From Pseudorhodoferax sp. Leaf267 (GTDB taxonomy: Bacteria > Pseudomonadota > Gammaproteobacteria > Burkholderiales > Burkholderiaceae_C): a stretch of 64,000 nucleotides of DNA. The number at the start of each line of letters is the position of its first letter. The stretch's first letter is position 1. The notes under the pieces are model-generated. The model was not told where the DNA came from, ran no database searches, and saw only the letters and a program-made list of their open reading frames with translations. The stretch spans positions 169,311-233,310 of the forward strand of contig NZ_LMMV01000025.1 in assembly GCF_001422405.1 (NCBI RefSeq). The letters run 5' to 3'. Shown in pieces: positions 42,042 through 51,413 of this stretch. The translations under genes were made by a program, and so were the position numbers.

Positions 42042-45002
42042 GTGCACACCGAGTCCAGCCCTCCTGAGGTCGCCACGCCCGCGCCGGCCTGGCAGCGCAA
42101 GACGCTGACCGTGCTGTTCACCGACATCTGCGGCTCCACCCAGCTGAGCCGGCAGATGGAGATGGAGGACTACGGCGAGCTGTTCGCGCGCATCGAGGCC
42201 GTGTGGCAGGAGGCCGCGCAGCGCTACCACGGCTTGGTCTCGCGCATGCAGGGCGACGGCGCCATGGTGCTGTTCGGCCACCCGCGCGCGGGCGAGCGCG
42301 ACGTGGTCAACGCGGTCGATGCCGCGCTGTACATCCACGCCGAGCTGGCCCGGGCCGGCCTGCCACGGCTGCAGGCGCGCTCGGGCGTGCACACCGGCGT
42401 GGCGCTGGTGCGCAGCGGCAACGCGGCCCAGGGCCTGCTCAACATCATGGGCGAGGCGCCCAACATCGCCGGCACGCTGGAGAAGCTGGCGCGGCCTGGC
42501 GACATCCTCGTGACCACCGGCTCGCTCAAGCCGCACGACAGCCTGTTCGTGCTGGAGAGCCGGCACCTGCCCATGGTCAAGGACGACCTGGCCGAGCATG
42601 GCGCCGGGCCGACGGCCGTGGCGCACGTGGTCTCGCGCGCCGACAGCACGCACCGCTTCGAGGGCACGGCCATGCGCGGGCTCACGCCGCTCATCACCTG
42701 CCCCGCGCTGCCCGCGCTGCAGGACTTCATGAACGCCACCTCGATGGACGGCGAGCGCGTGGCCGTGGTCACGGCCTCGGCCGGCATGGGCAAGACGCGG
42801 CTGCTGCACGAGGTCATGGAAAGCGCGGCGGCGGCCGGCTGGCGCGTGCTGTCCGGCCTGTGCGTGGGCTACCGCCAGGCTGAGCCGCTGCAGCCGTTCG
42901 TGGAGATGCTGCACGGCGCGCTGCTGGCCAGCGACACGGCCGGCCGCGCCGCCGCCGAGGCCGCCCTGGCCCGGCCCAGCCCCGAATCGCTGCGCGATGC
43001 ACTGGCCGCCATGACCGCCGCGCGGCGCCTGTTGCTGATCGTGGACGACTGGCAGTGGGCCGACGACGCCAGCCGCCGGCTGCTGCAAGCCCTGCTCGAC
43101 ATCCCCCAAGGCCCGCGCCTGCTGCTGGCCGCGCGGCCCGCGGCCGATGGCGGCAGCTGCATGCCCGCAGGCCTGCAGCTGCGCATCGAGCCCTGGGAGC
43201 TGGCGCAAACCGCGCGCGCCGTCGAACACCTGCTGGGCTCGTCCGACCCGCTGCTGGTCTCCAAGCTGCACCAATACGCGGGCGGCGTGCCGCTGCTGGT
43301 CGAGGAGCTGTGCAACTCCACCTCGGCGCTGCGGCTGTGGCAGCAGCTGGAGGGCCGCGGCACCTCGCCCGACGCGGGCCTGAAGCTGCTCGTCGCCTCG
43401 CGCATGGACCAGCTCGCGCCCGAGCTGGGCCTGGTGGTGCAGGCCGCTGCCGTTGTCGGCAACGAGTTGCCGGAGTGGCTGCTGCAGGAGGTGCTGGGCG
43501 CGGCGCTCGACGAAGACCAGCGCCAGGCGCTGGCCGATGCCGACTTCCTGTACCCGTCTGCCCACGCGGGTGCGCTGCGCTTCAAGCACGGGCTCACGCG
43601 CGACGCGGTCTACGAGCATGTGAGCCTGTCGCTGCGCCAGGCCCTGCACCGACGCGCGCGCCGCGCGCTGCAGGCGCACCAGACCGAGCGCACCGCGCCC
43701 GGCGTGCTGGCCTACCACTGCGCGGGCGCCGGCGACTTCGCCGACGCCGCGCGCTTCGCCGAGCTGGCCGGCCACGAGGCGCTGGCCGCGTTCTCGATGG
43801 ACCTGGCGCGCAACCACTACCGCCAGGCCATGCATGCGCTGGAGCAGCTGCAGCCGATGGGCTCGCAGCAGCGGTTGCAGTGGTGCGACCTGGCCTGCCG
43901 CTTCGCCATGGCCTCGATCTTCGACCCGCTGGCCCTGGGCAACGACGCCAGCCTGCTGGAGCGCGCCGTGGCCATGGCCACGCAGGAGGGCGACCTCGCG
44001 CGCCAGGCCGAGTGCACGCACTGGCTGGCCTACCTGCTGTACGGCTTCGGCCGCTTCGACGAGGCCGCCGGCCGCGCGCGGCTGGCGCTGCGCCTGGCCG
44101 AGCAGGCCGGCCACGCGCCTCTGGCCTCGCAGGTCGAGGCCTCGCTGGGCGAGATCCTGGTCGGCGCCTGTGCATACGACGAGGCCATCGCGCGCATCGA
44201 CGCGGCGCTTGAGGCCAAGCGGCGCCGCGCCGCCGGCGGCCGCGGCCGTGGCCTGCCCATCGGCTCGTGCTATGCGCTGGCCTGCAAGGGCAGCGCGCTG
44301 GCCGACCGGGGCGCCTTCGCCGACGCGCAAGGCTGCTTCGACGAGGCGCTGGCCTTGCTGGGCGACTCCATGCACCCCATGGGCAGCTCGGTGCGCGACT
44401 GGATCACCGTGGCCTGCATCTGGCAGGGCCGCTGGGAGGAGGCGCGCCACATCGCCGCCGACAGCGTGCGCCTGGCCGAGAACACCGGCGCGCTGTACCT
44501 GGTGGCCATCAGCCGCGCCACGCAGGGCTTCGTGGACTGGTGCGCCAGTGGCGACGCCGAGGGCCTCAAGCGCATGGGCGACGCCGTGCGCTGGATCGCC
44601 GGCCGCAAGGGCCGCATGTTCACCTCGCTGATCTTCGGCTGGCTGGCCGAGGCGCTGATGGCCGAGGGCCAGTGGGAGCAGGCACGCCCGCTGGTGGCCC
44701 ATGTGCTGGGCCGCGCGCGCCAGGGCGAGCGCATGGGCGAGGCCATCGTCTGCCGTGCCATGGCCATCCTGTCGGCGCACGATGCGAACCCCAAGGGCGT
44801 GGAGCGCTGGATGGCGCGCGCCGTGCATTCTTCCAGCGTGCGCGGCTCGGCGCGCGAGGCCGCGCTGAACCGCATGGCGCATGGCCGCGCGCTGCAGATG
44901 CTGGGTGGCGACGGCGGCGCGCTTCTCGACGCGGGCCGCCAGGCGCTCGACGCCATGCAGGTCACCCTGCCGGTGCGCTCGCTGCTGAACGCCGGGCGCT
45001 GA
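42042..45002 (+). CDS. Class III cyclase-like domain fused to AAA ATPase and TPR-like repeats
   Basis: About 986 residues from a GTG at 42042; a TTG at 41982 would add 20 poorly conserved residues. Residues about 20-195 form a nucleotidyl cyclase domain (TVLFTDICGSTQLSR, MQGDGAMVLFGHPR, RSGVHTGVALV). The two metal-binding aspartates are present, but the segment GEAPNIAGTLEKLA has Thr where active enzymes carry Arg. Residues about 225-480 hold an AAA-type ATPase (Walker A ASAGMGKTRL, Walker B LLLIVDDWQWAD). The rest is helical, TPR-like. The architecture is common among signalling ATPases of soil bacteria; the trigger is unknown. Confidence 0.85.
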   Translation: MHTESSPPEVATPAPAWQRKTLTVLFTDICGSTQLSRQMEMEDYGELFARIEAVWQEAAQRYHGLVSRMQGDGAMVLFGHPRAGERDVVNAVDAALYIHAELARAGLPRLQARSGVHTGVALVRSGNAAQGLLNIMGEAPNIAGTLEKLARPGDILVTTGSLKPHDSLFVLESRHLPMVKDDLAEHGAGPTAVAHVVSRADSTHRFEGTAMRGLTPLITCPALPALQDFMNATSMDGERVAVVTASAGMGKTRLLHEVMESAAAAGWRVLSGLCVGYRQAEPLQPFVEMLHGALLASDTAGRAAAEAALARPSPESLRDALAAMTAARRLLLIVDDWQWADDASRRLLQALLDIPQGPRLLLAARPAADGGSCMPAGLQLRIEPWELAQTARAVEHLLGSSDPLLVSKLHQYAGGVPLLVEELCNSTSALRLWQQLEGRGTSPDAGLKLLVASRMDQLAPELGLVVQAAAVVGNELPEWLLQEVLGAALDEDQRQALADADFLYPSAHAGALRFKHGLTRDAVYEHVSLSLRQALHRRARRALQAHQTERTAPGVLAYHCAGAGDFADAARFAELAGHEALAAFSMDLARNHYRQAMHALEQLQPMGSQQRLQWCDLACRFAMASIFDPLALGNDASLLERAVAMATQEGDLARQAECTHWLAYLLYGFGRFDEAAGRARLALRLAEQAGHAPLASQVEASLGEILVGACAYDEAIARIDAALEAKRRRAAGGRGRGLPIGSCYALACKGSALADRGAFADAQGCFDEALALLGDSMHPMGSSVRDWITVACIWQGRWEEARHIAADSVRLAENTGALYLVAISRATQGFVDWCASGDAEGLKRMGDAVRWIAGRKGRMFTSLIFGWLAEALMAEGQWEQARPLVAHVLGRARQGERMGEAIVCRAMAILSAHDANPKGVERWMARAVHSSSVRGSAREAALNRMAHGRALQMLGGDGGALLDAGRQALDAMQVTLPVRSLLNAGR

Positions 45003-45030
45003 GCGCGCGCGCAGGCCCGGCGCCGGACGT

Positions 45031-47106
45031 TCAGGCCTGCGGCACCGTCACCGCCGCGCCCGTTCCCACCCCGTCGGGCCAGTACAGCAGCGTGCCGGCG
45101 GCCGTGCCCCTTTGCCACTTGCTGAACCACTCCTCCCAGATCTTGTTCAGGTCGGCCGGGATCATGTTGTGGCCGCGGCCGAAGTTCTGGCCCCACACGA
45201 ACAAGGGCACCCCGGCACGGCTCCAGCGGAAGGTCCTGTAGCGGTTCACCGTGGCGCTGGGGTTGACCAGCAGCGTGATGGGGGTGTTCTGCGGCACGAG
45301 GCTGGCGCCGATGCCATCGGTCAAGGCATAGGTGGGCGCTGCCATCTCCTCGGCCAGCGTTCGCCCGATCAGGCGGTTCAGCCAGTAGTTCTGCACGTTG
45401 GCGCTCAACGCGAACTGGCCGCCCTGCGAGCCGCGGAAGTCCCCCGCGGCGAGCGGCCCGACCTTCATCGGCCAGTAGTCGTATTCGCCGTAGATGGCGT
45501 AGACGGGCACGAGCTTGTTCGACGCGGTCGCGGTGGCCGCGGGGAAGGTGCCCGAGGTGATGCCGAACGCAGCGAAGGTGGCCACCAGCGTCTCGTCGCG
45601 CGCGAAGCCGGTGGTCGCGCCGCCGCCGGCGGAATGGCCGTAGACGTACAGGCGGCTCGCATCCATGCCCACGCCCAGGCCCTCGATGTCGGGCTTCACC
45701 CGTTGCACCAGGTCGGTCAGGTAGGGCGTGGTGGTGGTGTCGTAGGTCACGGCCACGAAGCCGTAGCGCTCGGCCGCCTGCTTGATGTCGGTGGCTTCGA
45801 AGAACACGAACGCCGTCTGCCCCGCACCATGCGTGGCGAACACGACGGGCGCGGGCCTGGTCGCGCTGTAGGCCCGCTTGACGCTCTCGGGCACATAGAC
45901 GATGTAGGTCTGCTGGTTCGGGCTGCCGCTCCAGGCATGGTCCTTGACGACCATGTTGCGGCTGGCGATTGCCTGCTTGTAGTCCAGGCGCCGGGTGATG
46001 AAGTGCCCGTAGACGGAGTTGTTGTCGTAGCCGCTGTACTGCGTGAGGAAGCGGTAGATGTTGCGGGCCACCTGCGGGCTGGCCACGTCGGCGCCGGCCG
46101 CGCCCACCGCCACCTGCGAGCGCACGTCCGTGCCGGCCGTGGCGATGGCGTTGGACAGCTCCTTGTTCTGCCGGAAGACCTGGCCGAAGTCGCTGTCCGC
46201 CAGCGGCAGCACGTCGGCATCGTTCACGCCGGCCCAGTACGACAGCAGCGCGGGCGCGGTCGTGCCGACGAACCAGGTCGGGATGGGCACGTCGCGGTGG
46301 TACTGCGCCGCGAACGTGCGCTGCTGCGTGACCGGGTTGCCGGCGATGTCCACGGCGCCGGCGAAGTCCATGTGCACCGGTTGCAGCGTCTGGCCGACCT
46401 GGGTGTTGCCGGCCGCGGACAGCAGCGCGCTGTAGGCCGCGTCGGCCTTGGCCTCGACATAGGCCTGGCTGATCATGGACAGCGGCGTCCTGGCGGCATG
46501 CAGCTGCAGCGGTGCCGCACCCGCACCGTAGCCCACGGCGTAGTGGTACAGGAAGGCCGAGTAGTGCGTGCCGCTGCTGGCCAGCGTGGCCATCGCGGCG
46601 GCGACATAGGCCGATTCCGCTGCCACGTCGCCCCAGGCGCCCGCGCTGCCCGGCTTGAGGATCAGCAGGCAGACGGTGTTCTCGTCCGCGATGCCGAACC
46701 AGCCGGCCTTGGCCAGGAACTCGTTGGCGCGCACGCCGTCGGGCACGGCGATGGTGATCCAGTATTCGCGCTGGCGCGCGCCCGCGGGGATGTAGACCTC
46801 GATGTCGCGGCTGGCATCGCCCACGGCCACGGACCAGTTGAAGTAGCCGTTCTTGCGCTGGTAGCTGCCGATGGTGGCTGGCTGCAGGGGCGCGTCGGCG
46901 ATGGGCGTCGCGGTTGGCGCGGGCGGCTGCACCGGCGGCTCCACCGGTGGCTCGTCGTCGCTGCCGCCGCAGGCCGCGAGCGAGAGCGACGACAGCAGCA
47001 CGGCCTGCAGGCCGAAGACCCGGGTGAAGGCCCTGCGGGACATGTCCTGTGCCATCACCCCGGTGGCTGCCACCTGCGTCGTTTCCTGGTGTTCACGCTT
47101 TCCCAT
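45031..47106 (-). CDS. Secreted alpha/beta-hydrolase lipoprotein, PHB-depolymerase/esterase-like
   Basis: 691 residues. The start ATG at 47106 has AGGAGA six bases upstream and was preferred over one at 47139. The N-terminus combines SRRAFTRVFGLQAVLLSS with a lipobox LAAC followed by GGSDDE, so it should be exported, perhaps by Tat, and lipidated. A Pro-rich linker (about residues 50-70) precedes a mainly beta N-terminal domain. The hydrolase domain follows: YVYGHSAGGGATTGF supplies the nucleophile Ser, and FVWGQNFGRGHNM may hold the His. Its substrate cannot be told. Confidence 0.8.
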   Translation of the reverse strand: MGKREHQETTQVAATGVMAQDMSRRAFTRVFGLQAVLLSSLSLAACGGSDDEPPVEPPVQPPAPTATPIADAPLQPATIGSYQRKNGYFNWSVAVGDASRDIEVYIPAGARQREYWITIAVPDGVRANEFLAKAGWFGIADENTVCLLILKPGSAGAWGDVAAESAYVAAAMATLASSGTHYSAFLYHYAVGYGAGAAPLQLHAARTPLSMISQAYVEAKADAAYSALLSAAGNTQVGQTLQPVHMDFAGAVDIAGNPVTQQRTFAAQYHRDVPIPTWFVGTTAPALLSYWAGVNDADVLPLADSDFGQVFRQNKELSNAIATAGTDVRSQVAVGAAGADVASPQVARNIYRFLTQYSGYDNNSVYGHFITRRLDYKQAIASRNMVVKDHAWSGSPNQQTYIVYVPESVKRAYSATRPAPVVFATHGAGQTAFVFFEATDIKQAAERYGFVAVTYDTTTTPYLTDLVQRVKPDIEGLGVGMDASRLYVYGHSAGGGATTGFARDETLVATFAAFGITSGTFPAATATASNKLVPVYAIYGEYDYWPMKVGPLAAGDFRGSQGGQFALSANVQNYWLNRLIGRTLAEEMAAPTYALTDGIGASLVPQNTPITLLVNPSATVNRYRTFRWSRAGVPLFVWGQNFGRGHNMIPADLNKIWEEWFSKWQRGTAAGTLLYWPDGVGTGAAVTVPQA

Positions 47107-47140
47107 GCTTGTCTCCTGTGTTGTAGATCGAATCTGCAAA

Positions 47141-48421
47141 CTAGCCGGCGAGCCAGCGCGCCGGCACTGTCACCAGCGCCGGGAACGCCACCATCACGAA
47201 CATGATGGCGAACTCGGCCACCATGAACGGCAGCACGCCGCGCGTGACCTCGTCCATGCGCATGCGCGCCACGCCGGCCACCACGTTCAGCACCGTGCCC
47301 ACCGGCGGCGTCACCAGGCCAATGGAGTTGTTGATGATGAACATCACGCCGAAGTACACCGGGTCGATGCCGGCCGCCTGCACCACCGGCATCAGCACCG
47401 GCGTCAGGATCAGGATGGTCGGCGTCATGTCCATGGCCGTTCCCACCAGCATCACCAGCACCATGATCGCGAACATCAGCAGGATGGGGCTGTCCAGGAA
47501 GGGCTTGAGCAGCTCGATCACCGCGGCTGGCAGGTTCGCCACCGTGATGAGCCAGGCGCTCACCATGGCCGCGGCGATGAGGAACATCACCACCGCGCTG
47601 GTCTTGGCCGATGCCACGAACACGCCGTACAGCTGCGCGGGCTTGAGCTCGCCGTAGATGACGGTGGCCACGAACAGCGCGTAGACCGCCGCCACCACAC
47701 CGGCTTCCGTCGGCGTGAACACGCCCATGCGCAGCCCCACCAGGATGATGACCGGCAGCAGCAGCGCCCAAGTGGCCTCGCGCGCGGTGCGCAGCACCTC
47801 GGCCATGGGCTTGCGCGGCGGCGGCACGATGGCCTCGCGCCGCACCAGCCAGGCCCAGGTGATCCACAGCGCGCCGCCGATCAGCAGGCCCGGCACGATG
47901 GCGGCCAGGAACAGCTTGGAGATCGACACGTTGGCCGCCACGCCGAAAATCACGAGCCCGATCGAGGGCGGGATCACCGGCCCGATCACGCCGATGGAGG
48001 CGATCAGCCCGCTGGCGCGCGTCTTGTCGTGGCCGGCCTGCACCATCATGGGCAGCAGCAGCGCGGTGAGCGCGGCGGCATCGGCCACGGCCGAGCCCGA
48101 CAGGGCCGACAGCAGGCAGCCGGCCATGATGGCCACATAGCCCAGCCCGCCCTTCACATGGCCGACCAGCGCCAGCGCCAGGTTCACGATGCGGCGCGAC
48201 AGCCCCCCCACGTTCATGACCTCGCCGGCCAGCATGAAGAAGGGCACGGCCAGCAGCGGGAAGCTGTCGGCACCGCCCACCAGGTTCTGCGCCAGGATCT
48301 GCGAATCGAACAGGTCCAGGTGCCACATCAGCGCCACGCCCGAGCCCAGCAGCGCGAACGCGATCGGGATGCCCATGGCCATGGTGCCCAGCAGGGCACC
48401 GACGAAGACGATCAAGGTCAT
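47141..48421 (-). CDS. dctM: TRAP transporter large permease DctM (TRAP-2)
   Basis: 426 residues, normal length. MGIPIAFALLGSGVALM, PFFMLAGEVMNVGGLSRRI, GSAVADAAALTALLLPMM, IASIGVIGPVIPPSIGLV and MFIINNSIGLVTPPVGTVLNV are all family motifs. The start overlaps the dctQ stop by 4 bp. It is the last gene of the operon dctP-aroQ-dctQ-dctM, which is an unusual order since an enzyme gene is inserted after the binding protein. Confidence 0.94.
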   Translation of the reverse strand: MTLIVFVGALLGTMAMGIPIAFALLGSGVALMWHLDLFDSQILAQNLVGGADSFPLLAVPFFMLAGEVMNVGGLSRRIVNLALALVGHVKGGLGYVAIMAGCLLSALSGSAVADAAALTALLLPMMVQAGHDKTRASGLIASIGVIGPVIPPSIGLVIFGVAANVSISKLFLAAIVPGLLIGGALWITWAWLVRREAIVPPPRKPMAEVLRTAREATWALLLPVIILVGLRMGVFTPTEAGVVAAVYALFVATVIYGELKPAQLYGVFVASAKTSAVVMFLIAAAMVSAWLITVANLPAAVIELLKPFLDSPILLMFAIMVLVMLVGTAMDMTPTILILTPVLMPVVQAAGIDPVYFGVMFIINNSIGLVTPPVGTVLNVVAGVARMRMDEVTRGVLPFMVAEFAIMFVMVAFPALVTVPARWLAG

Positions 48422-48981
48422 CGCACGAGCTCCCTGCCGGCGCTGGCATCGGCCAGCACCTGGCGCATCTGCGTGGCTTCTTCGGATTCCTGCACCATGA
48501 CGAGCTCGTCGTCGCGCAGGCGGCCGCTCAGCGCGCGGAGCAGGTCGCGCAGCAAGAGGCCACCGGCCAGCACCGAGAACACCAGGCCGGCGCCGGCCAC
48601 CCAGGCCATGGACCAGCCGGTGGTCGGCGCGGTCACGTCCCAGTTGATCTTGGTCTGCTCCAGGCTGCCCTGGAACAGCAGGGCCACGATGAACAGCATG
48701 AGCGCATGGCCGGCGACCAGGCACAGGCGCTTGCCCCAGGCCGGCAGCCGGTTGACCACCATGTCCACGCCCAGGTGGCCGTGTTCGCGCAGCGCCACCA
48801 CGGCGCCCAGGAAGGTGGCCCAGATGAACAGCCAGCGCGACACCTCTTCGGACACCGTGATGCCCGTGTTGAACCCGTAGCGCAGCACCACGTTGCCGAA
48901 CACCAGCAGCACCATCAGCGCCAGCGCGAGCGCGATCATCCCCTCGAGCCCTTTGCAGAGCCCGTCGATCATGCGGTTCAC
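48418..48981 (-). CDS. dctQ: TRAP transporter small permease DctQ (TRAP-2)
   Basis: 187 residues with four hydrophobic segments. NVVLRYGFNTGITVSEEVSR is the DctQ signature, with FLGAVVALREHGHLGVDMVV as the second block. A GTG at 48981 is used as start, with an ATG at 48972 as an alternative. It begins 5 bp after the aroQ stop and overlaps dctM, so these genes are read together. Confidence 0.92.
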   Translation of the reverse strand: MNRMIDGLCKGLEGMIALALALMVLLVFGNVVLRYGFNTGITVSEEVSRWLFIWATFLGAVVALREHGHLGVDMVVNRLPAWGKRLCLVAGHALMLFIVALLFQGSLEQTKINWDVTAPTTGWSMAWVAGAGLVFSVLAGGLLLRDLLRALSGRLRDDELVMVQESEEATQMRQVLADASAGRELVR

Positions 48982-48986
48982 GGGGT

Positions 48987-49430
48987 TCAGCCCTTGGCGG
49001 CCTGCGCCAGCGCGACCACGCCGCGCAGGCCCAGCAGGTAGGACTGCGGGCCCAGGCCCTGGATCGTGCCCTTGACGGCCGGCGAGATGATGGAGTGCGC
49101 ACGCCAGGCTTCGCGCGCGGCGATGTTGGACATGTGCACTTCCAGCACCGGGAACGGCATGGCCTTGATGGCGTCGTGCAGCGGCACGCCGTGCTGTGTG
49201 AGCCCGGCCGGGTTCACGAGCGCACCGGCGGCGGTGTCGATGTGGGCGTGCAGGAAGTCGATCAGCGCGCCCTCGTGGTTGGACTGCAGCGTCTCCACTT
49301 GCACCTGCAGCTCGCTCGCGAGTGCGGCGATCTGCTCGTTGATCTGCGCCAGCGTGGTCGTGCCGTAGATGTGCGGTTCACGGCGGCCGAACAGGTTCAG
49401 GTTGGGGCCGTGCAGGACAAGAATCTTCAT
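48987..49430 (-). CDS. aroQ: Type II 3-dehydroquinate dehydratase
   Basis: 147 residues, the standard length. HGPNLNLFGRREPHIYG holds the catalytic Tyr and the loop Arg, and QSNHEG, VNPAGLTQHGVPLHDA and EVHMSNIAAREAWR hold the remaining site, including the His-Ser pair. The usual NPGAYTHTS is replaced by NPAGLTQHG. AroQ converts 3-dehydroquinate to 3-dehydroshikimate, in the shikimate pathway or in quinate degradation. Its place inside a TRAP operon next to an IclR regulator favours the catabolic role. It lies 31 bp after dctP. Confidence 0.93.
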   Translation of the reverse strand: MKILVLHGPNLNLFGRREPHIYGTTTLAQINEQIAALASELQVQVETLQSNHEGALIDFLHAHIDTAAGALVNPAGLTQHGVPLHDAIKAMPFPVLEVHMSNIAAREAWRAHSIISPAVKGTIQGLGPQSYLLGLRGVVALAQAAKG

Positions 49431-49461
49431 GGTGTTGTTCGCCTGTTCGTGGGGCTGCCGA

Positions 49462-50469
49462 TCACTTGCGCACCTTGGCAAGTTCGTCGTTGTACAGCTT
49501 CACGATCCCGGCGTCATAGCTGGCGGCGAATTTGTCGGTCACGGGCTTGACGATGGCGCGCATGCGGGCCTGTTCGGCGGGCGCGACCTCGTTGTATTGC
49601 ATGCCCTTGGCCTGCAGATCGCCCACGGCCTTTTGCGCGGCCGCGCGACTCACCGAGCGCTGGTAGCCACGCGCTTCGTTGGCGGCCTCGTGCATGATCT
49701 TTTGCTCGGTGGGCGACAGCTTGTCCCAAAAGCGCTTGCTGACCAGCACGATGTTGGCCGCGTAGACATGGTTGGTGGCGCTCACGAACTTGTTCACCTC
49801 GAAGAACTTGTTCGACAGGATCACCGCGAACGGGTTTTCCTGGCCGTCCACGGCCTTGGCTTCCAGCGCGCCGTACAGCTCGGCGAAAGGCATGGGCACG
49901 GGGTTGGCCTTGAAGGCCTTGAACGATTCCAGGAACACCGGGTTCGGGATCACGCGCAGCTTCAGGCCGTCCAGGTCTTCGGGCTTGGTGATGGCGCGCT
50001 TGCTGTTGGTCACGTTGCGAAAGCCCAGGTCCCAGTAGCCCAGCGCGACCAGGCCCTTCTCGGGCAGCTTGGCGATCAGCGCCTGGCCCAGCGGGCCGTC
50101 GAGCAGCGCGTCGGCCTGGTCGAAGGTGGAGACGGCGAACGGGAAGTCGATCAGGCCGAATTCCTTGACGATGCCGGCCAGCGAGGTCGTGGCCGGGGCC
50201 GACATTTCCTGCACGCCGCCCTGCAGCGCCGACTGCTGCTGCATCTCGTTGCCGAGCTGGTTGGCCGGGAACTCGTTGACCTTGAGCTTGCCGCCGCTCT
50301 TGGCGGCCAGCAGCTCGGCGAAGCGCTTCACGCCGAAGCTCACGGCATGGTCGGCGTTGTTCAGGTGGCCGAACTTGATGGTGCGTTCCTGGATGTCCTG
50401 GGCCAGGACGGCGGTGCCGGACAGGGCGAGCACGGCGCAGGCGAGCACGGAGCGGAGGGCGAATTTCAC
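49462..50469 (-). CDS. dctP: TRAP transporter substrate-binding protein DctP (TRAP-2)
   Basis: 335 residues, DctP family. A signal peptide (LRSVLACAVLALSGTAVLAQ) is followed by the binding domain. LDGLKLRVIPNPVFLESF contains the carboxylate-binding Arg, PMPFAELYGALEAKAVDGQENPF is the usual cavity segment, and FWDKLSPTEQKIM the C-terminal motif. The first gene of a four-gene operon and divergent from iclR over 116 bp with operator-like repeats. The ligand is inferred to be a hydroaromatic acid from the linked aroQ. Confidence 0.93.
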   Translation of the reverse strand: MKFALRSVLACAVLALSGTAVLAQDIQERTIKFGHLNNADHAVSFGVKRFAELLAAKSGGKLKVNEFPANQLGNEMQQQSALQGGVQEMSAPATTSLAGIVKEFGLIDFPFAVSTFDQADALLDGPLGQALIAKLPEKGLVALGYWDLGFRNVTNSKRAITKPEDLDGLKLRVIPNPVFLESFKAFKANPVPMPFAELYGALEAKAVDGQENPFAVILSNKFFEVNKFVSATNHVYAANIVLVSKRFWDKLSPTEQKIMHEAANEARGYQRSVSRAAAQKAVGDLQAKGMQYNEVAPAEQARMRAIVKPVTDKFAASYDAGIVKLYNDELAKVRK

Positions 50470-50520
50470 GGTGGTGTCCTTGGGAGGTGGTGAGAAAGTA
50501 GGGCTGATCCTACGGTTTCA

Positions 50521-50558
50521 GGAAAATGTTTCCATTAAGGAAAACCCTTCCAATAAAG
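50521..50558. promoter_or_regulatory. IclR-type operator repeats between dctP2 and iclR
   Basis: Two inverted repeats lie 18 bp apart: GGAAAATGTTTCC (50521-50533) and GGAAAACCCTTCC (50539-50551). Both resemble the GGAAA-N-TTTCC pattern of IclR-family operators. On the minus strand 50539-50558 reads TTATTGGAA-N4-TTTTCC, which also occurs near 53.58 kb. The site lies between the two divergent starts, suitable for control of both. Confidence 0.6.
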
Positions 50559-50585
50559 CGTTTCGGCGCGGACACAATCCGCCGC

Positions 50586-51374
50586 ATGGCAAGCACCCTG
50601 GAACGTTCGCTCACCCTGCTCGAGTACCTGGCCGCGCGGCCCGAGGGCATGACCCTGTCGGCCATCGCGGCCGATCTCGCGCTGCCGCTGTCGGCCTGCC
50701 ACCGGCTGCTGACCGAGCTGGCCCGGTGCGGCTACGTGCGCCAGATGCGCGACCACGGCGACTATGCGCTGACCACCAAGCTGGCCGCAATGGGGCTGAG
50801 CTATCTGGGCGGCTCGGGCATCGTGGACATCGCCCAGCCCGTGATCGACCGGCTGGCCGAGGACAGCGGCGAGCTGGTGCGCCTGGCCATCGTCGACGGC
50901 GACCGGCTGACCTTCGTCGCCAAGGCCCAGGGCGCCAGGTTCGGCCTGCGCTACGACCCCGACATGGGCATCGACGTGCGCCTGTCGTGCAGCGCCGGTG
51001 GCCATGCCTGGCTCATGACGCTGGACGATGAGCGCGCGCTGGAGCTGGTCGTCAGGCAGGGCTTCGGCCAGCCGCGCGACTACGGGCCGGGCGCGCCCAC
51101 GGGCTGGAAGGCCATGGTGCAGATCCTGCAGGACGACCGCGCGCGCGGCTTCGCGATGATCCAGGAGATGTATGCGCCGGGCATGGGCGCCATGGCCGCG
51201 CCCGTGCGGCGTCGCGGCGAAGCCACCATCGGCGTGATCACCATCGCCGGACCGTCGGTGCGGCTCGGGGAAGAACGTATGCTCCAGCTCGGCCCGCATT
51301 TGCTGGCGGCCGCACAAGAGCTCGCGCTGGCCAGCACGGCATCGCCGATCTTCGTGCGCCGGCCGCTGGCATGA
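50586..51374 (+). CDS. IclR family transcriptional regulator
   Basis: 262 residues. The N-terminal winged helix (STLERSLTLLEYLAARPEGM, LSAIAADLALPLSACHRLL) and the C-terminal effector domain (RLTFVAKAQGARFGLRYD, APGMGAMAAPVRRR, GVITIAGPSVRL) are complete. IclR regulators often control aromatic and hydroaromatic acid catabolism. The ATG at 50586 precedes the helix motif by two residues. It is divergent from the TRAP-2 operon and followed after 39 bp by the TonB receptor gene on the same strand. Confidence 0.93.
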   Translation: MASTLERSLTLLEYLAARPEGMTLSAIAADLALPLSACHRLLTELARCGYVRQMRDHGDYALTTKLAAMGLSYLGGSGIVDIAQPVIDRLAEDSGELVRLAIVDGDRLTFVAKAQGARFGLRYDPDMGIDVRLSCSAGGHAWLMTLDDERALELVVRQGFGQPRDYGPGAPTGWKAMVQILQDDRARGFAMIQEMYAPGMGAMAAPVRRRGEATIGVITIAGPSVRLGEERMLQLGPHLLAAAQELALASTASPIFVRRPLA

Positions 51375-51413
51375 GCCCGGGCCTGCCCCACCCCTGATCC
51401 GGAGACATGCAAG

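Noticed and set aside
42018-44882. Minus-strand open frame of 954 codons opposite the cyclase-ATPase gene
   Set aside because: Antisense shadow; the plus strand carries cyclase, Walker A/B and TPR-like sequence.
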